From Frankiales bacterium (GTDB taxonomy: Bacteria; Actinomycetota; Actinomycetes; Mycobacteriales; SCTD01), in NCBI GenBank assembly GCA_025965735.1, contig JAOPWK010000095.1:1-34928 (forward strand): a stretch of 34,928 bases of DNA. The letters are read 5' to 3'. This document shows positions 31,940-34,928 of the stretch, one piece after another (position 1 is the first letter of the stretch; each line of letters begins with the position of its first letter). Under the pieces are notes generated by a model that was not told the DNA's origin, ran no database searches, and saw only the letters and a program-made list of their open reading frames with translations. The position numbers were made by a program, and so were the translations under genes.

Positions 31940-32422
31940 ATGAGTGACCGCCCGCTGGCCGTGTTCGACATCGACGGGGTCCTGGCCGACGTCCGGCACC
32001 GGCTGCGCTTCGTGGAGCGCAAGCCCAAGGACTGGGACGCCTTCTTCGATGCGGCGGTGGACGACCCGCCGCTCGCGAAGGGGGTGGCGCTGGCGGTCGC
32101 CAGCGCGCAGGACTGCGAGGTCGTGTACGTCACCGGGCGGCCCGAGCGGTGCCGGCAGGACACGCTGGCCTGGTTCGCGCGGCACGGACTGCCGGAGGGA
32201 AGGCTGTCGATGCGGCGCGGTCGCGACTTCCGCCCGGCGCGGGTGGCCAAGCTCGAGCTGCTGCGCCGGCTGGCCGGCGACCGCACCGTCGCGGTGGTCG
32301 TGGACGACGACGAGCAGGTCTGCGACGCCTACGAAGCGGCCGGCTTCCGGGTGCTGCGGGCGCGGTGGATGAGCGAGGAGCCGGTCCTGCAGCAGGCTCA
32401 GGAGGAGGAGGGCCGCACCTGA
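31940..32422 (+). CDS. HAD-family phosphatase (polynucleotide kinase 3'-phosphatase-like)
   Basis: A 160-residue haloacid-dehalogenase-type hydrolase. Motif I is VFDIDGVLADV with the nucleophile Asp-10 and acid/base Asp-12. Motif II is VVYVTGRPERCRQDT, and the Mg2+ motif is VAVVVDDDEQVCDAYEAAG. RHRLRFVERKPKDWDAFF between motifs I and II matches the phosphatase half of T4-type polynucleotide kinase and its bacterial relatives. No kinase domain is present. Substrate unknown. ATG 31940 follows GGAAGGA. Its last 25 bases overlap the end of pabB on the other strand. Confidence 0.88.
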   Translation: MSDRPLAVFDIDGVLADVRHRLRFVERKPKDWDAFFDAAVDDPPLAKGVALAVASAQDCEVVYVTGRPERCRQDTLAWFARHGLPEGRLSMRRGRDFRPARVAKLELLRRLAGDRTVAVVVDDDEQVCDAYEAAGFRVLRARWMSEEPVLQQAQEEEGRT

Positions 32423-33546
32423 GCGGTCGTCCCCGGGCCCAAGGCCCGGAGCACCGGACCTGCCTTGGCGTGCGCCTCGTCGACCTCCCCCGCCGGGTCG
32501 CTGCTCCAGGTGATGCCCCCGCCGGCCCACAGGTGCACCCGCTGATCGTCGGCCGCGATGGTGCGGATCGTCAGCCCGAGGTCGAGCCCGGCAGCGGTCA
32601 CCGTCCCGAACGCCCCCATCGAGGGGCCGCGCCCTACCGGCTCGAGCCCGGCCAGCAGCGCGCACGCCGCCCGCTTCGGCGCACCGGTGACCGAGCCCCC
32701 GGGCAGCAGCGCGCGCAGCACTTCCGGCACCCCTACCCCCGGCCGCAGCTGCGCGGCGACGGTGGACGAGGCCTGCCAGAGGCCGGACCACTCGTACAGC
32801 GCGAACAGCTCCTCGACCTGCACGCTGCCGGTGACGGCCACCCGGGACAAGTCGTTGCGCTCCAGGTCGACGATCATCACGTGCTCGGCCCGGTCCTTGC
32901 CGCTGGCCCGCAGCAGCTCGTCGGAGCCGGGCGCCACGCGCAGCGTCCCCTTGATCGGCACCGTGGTGATGCGGTCCCCCAGAACCCGGACGAGCTGCTC
33001 CGGCGAGGCGCAGCCGGCAGCCCAGCCGTCCCCCGACAGCACTCCCCCGTAGGTCGCCCCGGGCAGGGCAGCCACCGCGTGCGCCAGGTCCAGCGGCCGG
33101 CCGCGGTGCGGGGCGCTGCGGTGGCCGACCACGTTCGCCTGGTAGAGCTCGCCGCGGGCGATGGCCTCCCGCACGACGTCCACCGCGGCGGCGTGCTCGG
33201 CGTCGGACCAGGAGGTGGCCCACTCCCCCACCTCCAGCGGCCCTGGTTCCTGCCCGGGCGCCTCCCCCGGCTCCAGGGCCACGGCCACCAGCTCCGGCAC
33301 CGCCGGCACCGGCGACGGCCGTCCCTCGGGCAGCCCTGCCAGCCGCGCGCAGCCCTGCGCCCCGACCAGCAGGCCGACAGCTCTGTCCGAGCGCACGTGC
33401 TCGGCCAGGAAGCCCTCGAGCAGCGCCACCGGATCGCCCGCGTCCTCGGCGCGCCACTCGAGCCGGGCGGCCTCGCGGTGCCAGCCTGCAGGTGTGCCCG
33501 GCGGCCGGACGGCCAGTTGTCCCCCGACGTGGTGTTCAGGCTTCAC
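32398..33546 (-). CDS. pabB: Aminodeoxychorismate synthase component I
   Basis: A 382-residue chorismate-binding enzyme converting chorismate plus ammonia to 4-amino-4-deoxychorismate for folate. PIKGT in TTVPIKGTLRVAP is the PabB form of the motif whose Lys distinguishes it from TrpE (PIAGT). GELYQANVV, MIVDLERNDLSRVA, PGGSVTGAPK and IRTIAADDQRVHLWAGGGITWSSDP are the catalytic and metal-binding blocks. It is shorter than usual, with a reduced N-terminal domain, and has no fused glutaminase. The GTG start at 33546 is the first in frame; its ribosome binding site is weak. No pabA or pabC is in the window. Confidence 0.92.
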   Translation of the reverse strand: MKPEHHVGGQLAVRPPGTPAGWHREAARLEWRAEDAGDPVALLEGFLAEHVRSDRAVGLLVGAQGCARLAGLPEGRPSPVPAVPELVAVALEPGEAPGQEPGPLEVGEWATSWSDAEHAAAVDVVREAIARGELYQANVVGHRSAPHRGRPLDLAHAVAALPGATYGGVLSGDGWAAGCASPEQLVRVLGDRITTVPIKGTLRVAPGSDELLRASGKDRAEHVMIVDLERNDLSRVAVTGSVQVEELFALYEWSGLWQASSTVAAQLRPGVGVPEVLRALLPGGSVTGAPKRAACALLAGLEPVGRGPSMGAFGTVTAAGLDLGLTIRTIAADDQRVHLWAGGGITWSSDPAGEVDEAHAKAGPVLRALGPGTTAQVRPSSS

Positions 33547-33635
33547 AGGACACGTCCGAAGACCAGTGTGACGCGAAGCACATGCAGCACCGCACGGACC
33601 GGCTCGTCCCGCACACCCTGACCTGGAGCACGACG

Positions 33636-33848
33636 ATGTGCACTCCCTGCAGCCACAGCCCCGCCTGTCCCCCCGCCTGGGCCGCTGACCACGACGCGGC
33701 GCGCGCGGTCAGCCGTCACCCCGAGCAGGGCTGGAGCCTGCTCTGCAACGGGGTCGTGCTGTTCGAGGACACCGGCGAGATCCTGCCCGACGGCCGTACG
33801 GTCGCCCCGCACCGCCCGGCCTGCCGCGTCTGGACCCCCGCCGCTTAG
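33636..33848 (+). CDS. DUF5999-type small Cys-containing protein
   Basis: A 70-residue protein with an N-terminal CTPCSHSPACP cluster and a conserved core SRHPEQGWSLLCNGVVLFEDTGEILPDGR followed by VAPHRP. This is the pattern I associate with the DUF5999 family of Streptomyces and relatives. The three or four Cys and His suggest a metal site. Function unknown. ATG 33636 begins just at the conserved region; upstream in-frame residues have no homology. The divergent gap to pabB (33547-33635) shows no clear promoter. Confidence 0.8.
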   Translation: MCTPCSHSPACPPAWAADHDAARAVSRHPEQGWSLLCNGVVLFEDTGEILPDGRTVAPHRPACRVWTPAA

Positions 33849-33875
33849 CTCTCCTCGTACGCAGTCCCTTATGCG

Positions 33876-34928
33876 CTACTCCTCGTATGCCTCCGGGCTC
33901 GGGCAGCTGCACACCAGGTTGCGGTCGCCGAACGCCCCGTCGATCCGCCGCACCGGCGGCCAGTACTTGCCCGACCGCGATACCCCGGCCGGGAAGGCCG
34001 CCGTCTCGCGCGGGTAGGCCCGCTCCCACTCCCCCGCCAGGCACGACGCCGTGTGCGGGGCGCCCCGCAGCGGGTTGTCGTCCTTGGGCCATCTGCCGGC
34101 GGCGACCTCGTCGATCTCCTTGCGGATCGCGATCATCGCGTCGCAGAAGCGGTCCAGCTCGGCGAGGTCCTCGCTCTCGGTCGGCTCGATCATCAGCGTC
34201 CCCGCGACCGGGAAGCTCATGGTCGGCGCGTGGAAGCCGTAGTCGATCAGGCGCTTGGCCACGTCGTCGACCGTCACGCCGGTCTCCTTGGTGATCGTCC
34301 GCAGGTCGACGATGCACTCGTGCGCGACCAGCCCGCCGCGGCCGGTGTAGAGCACCGGGAAGTGCGGCTGCAGCCGGTGGGCGACGTAGTTGGCGTTGAG
34401 CACCGCGACCTGGGTGGCGCGGGTCAGGCCCTCACCGCCCATGAGCCGGACGTACGCCCAGCTGATCGGCAGGATCCCCGCGCTGCCGTACGGCGCCGCG
34501 CTGATCGGGCCGGGTCCGGTGGCCGGACCGGCCTCCCGCGCGAGGGGGTGGTACGGCAGGTACGGCGCGAGGTGCTCGCGGACCGCCACCGGCCCCACGC
34601 CGGGGCCGCCGCCGCCGTGCGGGATGCAGAACGTCTTGTGGAGGTTGAGGTGGCTGACGTCGGCGCCGAACTTGCCGGGCTTCGCGAGGCCGACCAGCGC
34701 GTTGAGGTTGGCGCCGTCGACGTAGACCTGCCCGCCGGCGTCGTGCACCGCGGCGCAGATGTCGGTGATGGTGTCCTCGAAGACCCCGTGCGTGCTCGGG
34801 TAGGTGACCATCAGCGCGGCCAGCCGGTCCCCGTGCTGGGCGATCTTGGCGTGCAGGTCCTCGACGTCCACGTCGCCGGTGGGTGCGGTCGCGACCACCA
34901 CGACCCGCATGCCGGCCATGACCGCGGA
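33876..34928 (-). CDS. gcvP: Glycine dehydrogenase (decarboxylating), C-terminal part; runs off the window
   Basis: The last 350 residues of GcvP, the P-protein of the glycine cleavage system, which decarboxylates glycine with PLP and loads aminomethyl onto the lipoyl H-protein. The frame continues to the window edge (residues SAV before MAGMRVVVV), so the start lies outside. LMVTYPSTHGVFE, DGANLNALVGL, HLNLHKTFCIPHGGGGPGVGPV (PLP Lys in LHKTF), the stretch NANYVAHRL, MSFPVAGTLMIEPTESE and the terminal DRNLVCSCPSPEAYEE are family signatures. The stop is TAG at 33878-33876. Confidence 0.97.
   Translation of the reverse strand, partial: SAVMAGMRVVVVATAPTGDVDVEDLHAKIAQHGDRLAALMVTYPSTHGVFEDTITDICAAVHDAGGQVYVDGANLNALVGLAKPGKFGADVSHLNLHKTFCIPHGGGGPGVGPVAVREHLAPYLPYHPLAREAGPATGPGPISAAPYGSAGILPISWAYVRLMGGEGLTRATQVAVLNANYVAHRLQPHFPVLYTGRGGLVAHECIVDLRTITKETGVTVDDVAKRLIDYGFHAPTMSFPVAGTLMIEPTESEDLAELDRFCDAMIAIRKEIDEVAAGRWPKDDNPLRGAPHTASCLAGEWERAYPRETAAFPAGVSRSGKYWPPVRRIDGAFGDRNLVCSCPSPEAYEE

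Overview
This window is chromosomal DNA of a very GC-rich actinobacterium (roughly 73-75% G+C by eye). Supporting signs are heavy GTG start use, actinobacterial-type TANNNT -10 boxes directly before start codons, an RbpA gene, an LpqY-SugABC-type trehalose importer, a separate lnt next to ppm1, an F420/PPOX-class protein, FprA, and a lysine 6-transaminase. RbpA carries the Cys/His zinc-ligand set of the Streptomyces type. I would place the source among non-mycolate Actinomycetes, but cannot name a genus.

Layout: 1-110 is a poly-C run and a palindromic repeat (copy 1). 112-1844 maf and dus. 1841-4474 (minus) a stand-alone 5'-3' exonuclease-domain protein and glpD. 4528-6134 acyl-CoA dehydrogenase and an Lrp/AsnC regulator. 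6148-7093 (minus) a small membrane protein and a PPOX-class F420 protein. 7150-8010 an orphan ParB-like protein. 8048-12334 (minus) the lpqY-sugA-sugB-sugC sugar import operon. 12459-15635 a CaiB/BaiF CoA-transferase, a TPP-dependent enzyme and a thioredoxin. 15632-17607 small hypothetical genes and a MOSC protein. 17611-20507 (minus) the lysine-catabolic pair lat plus aldehyde dehydrogenase. 20596-22158 an amidohydrolase. 22248-25231 a structured leader followed by lnt-ppm1-fxsA. 25337-25723 (minus) rbpA. 25851-28306 a membrane protein, a two-domain NlpC/P60 protein with a 14-copy (VAKP) linker, and a manganese-type (yybP-ykoY) riboswitch with a GDT1-family exporter. 28352-29905 fprA. 29902-31814 (minus) unknown genes, a broken DUF1501 remnant abutting palindromic repeat copy 2, and a CAP-domain secreted protein. 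31940-33546 a HAD phosphatase and pabB. 33636-33848 a DUF5999-type protein. 33876-34928 (minus) the 3' part of gcvP.

Most genes are housekeeping or central-metabolic. They fall into short same-strand operons with ATGA/TGATG overlaps. Four of the ten convergent gene pairs share a single palindromic CTAG as both stop codons.

The most interesting non-coding content is: (i) a putative RNA switch before lnt, where a 23-bp stem begins at the predicted transcription start and its 3' arm carries a perfect complement to the Shine-Dalgarno-like GGCAGG beside the lnt start; (ii) a good SigR/SigH-type promoter before rbpA and another before fprA; (iii) the manganese riboswitch; (iv) a dispersed palindromic repeat, one copy of which sits exactly where the DUF1501 pseudogene is truncated; (v) an AT-rich operator-like palindrome in front of a 79-residue acidic protein.
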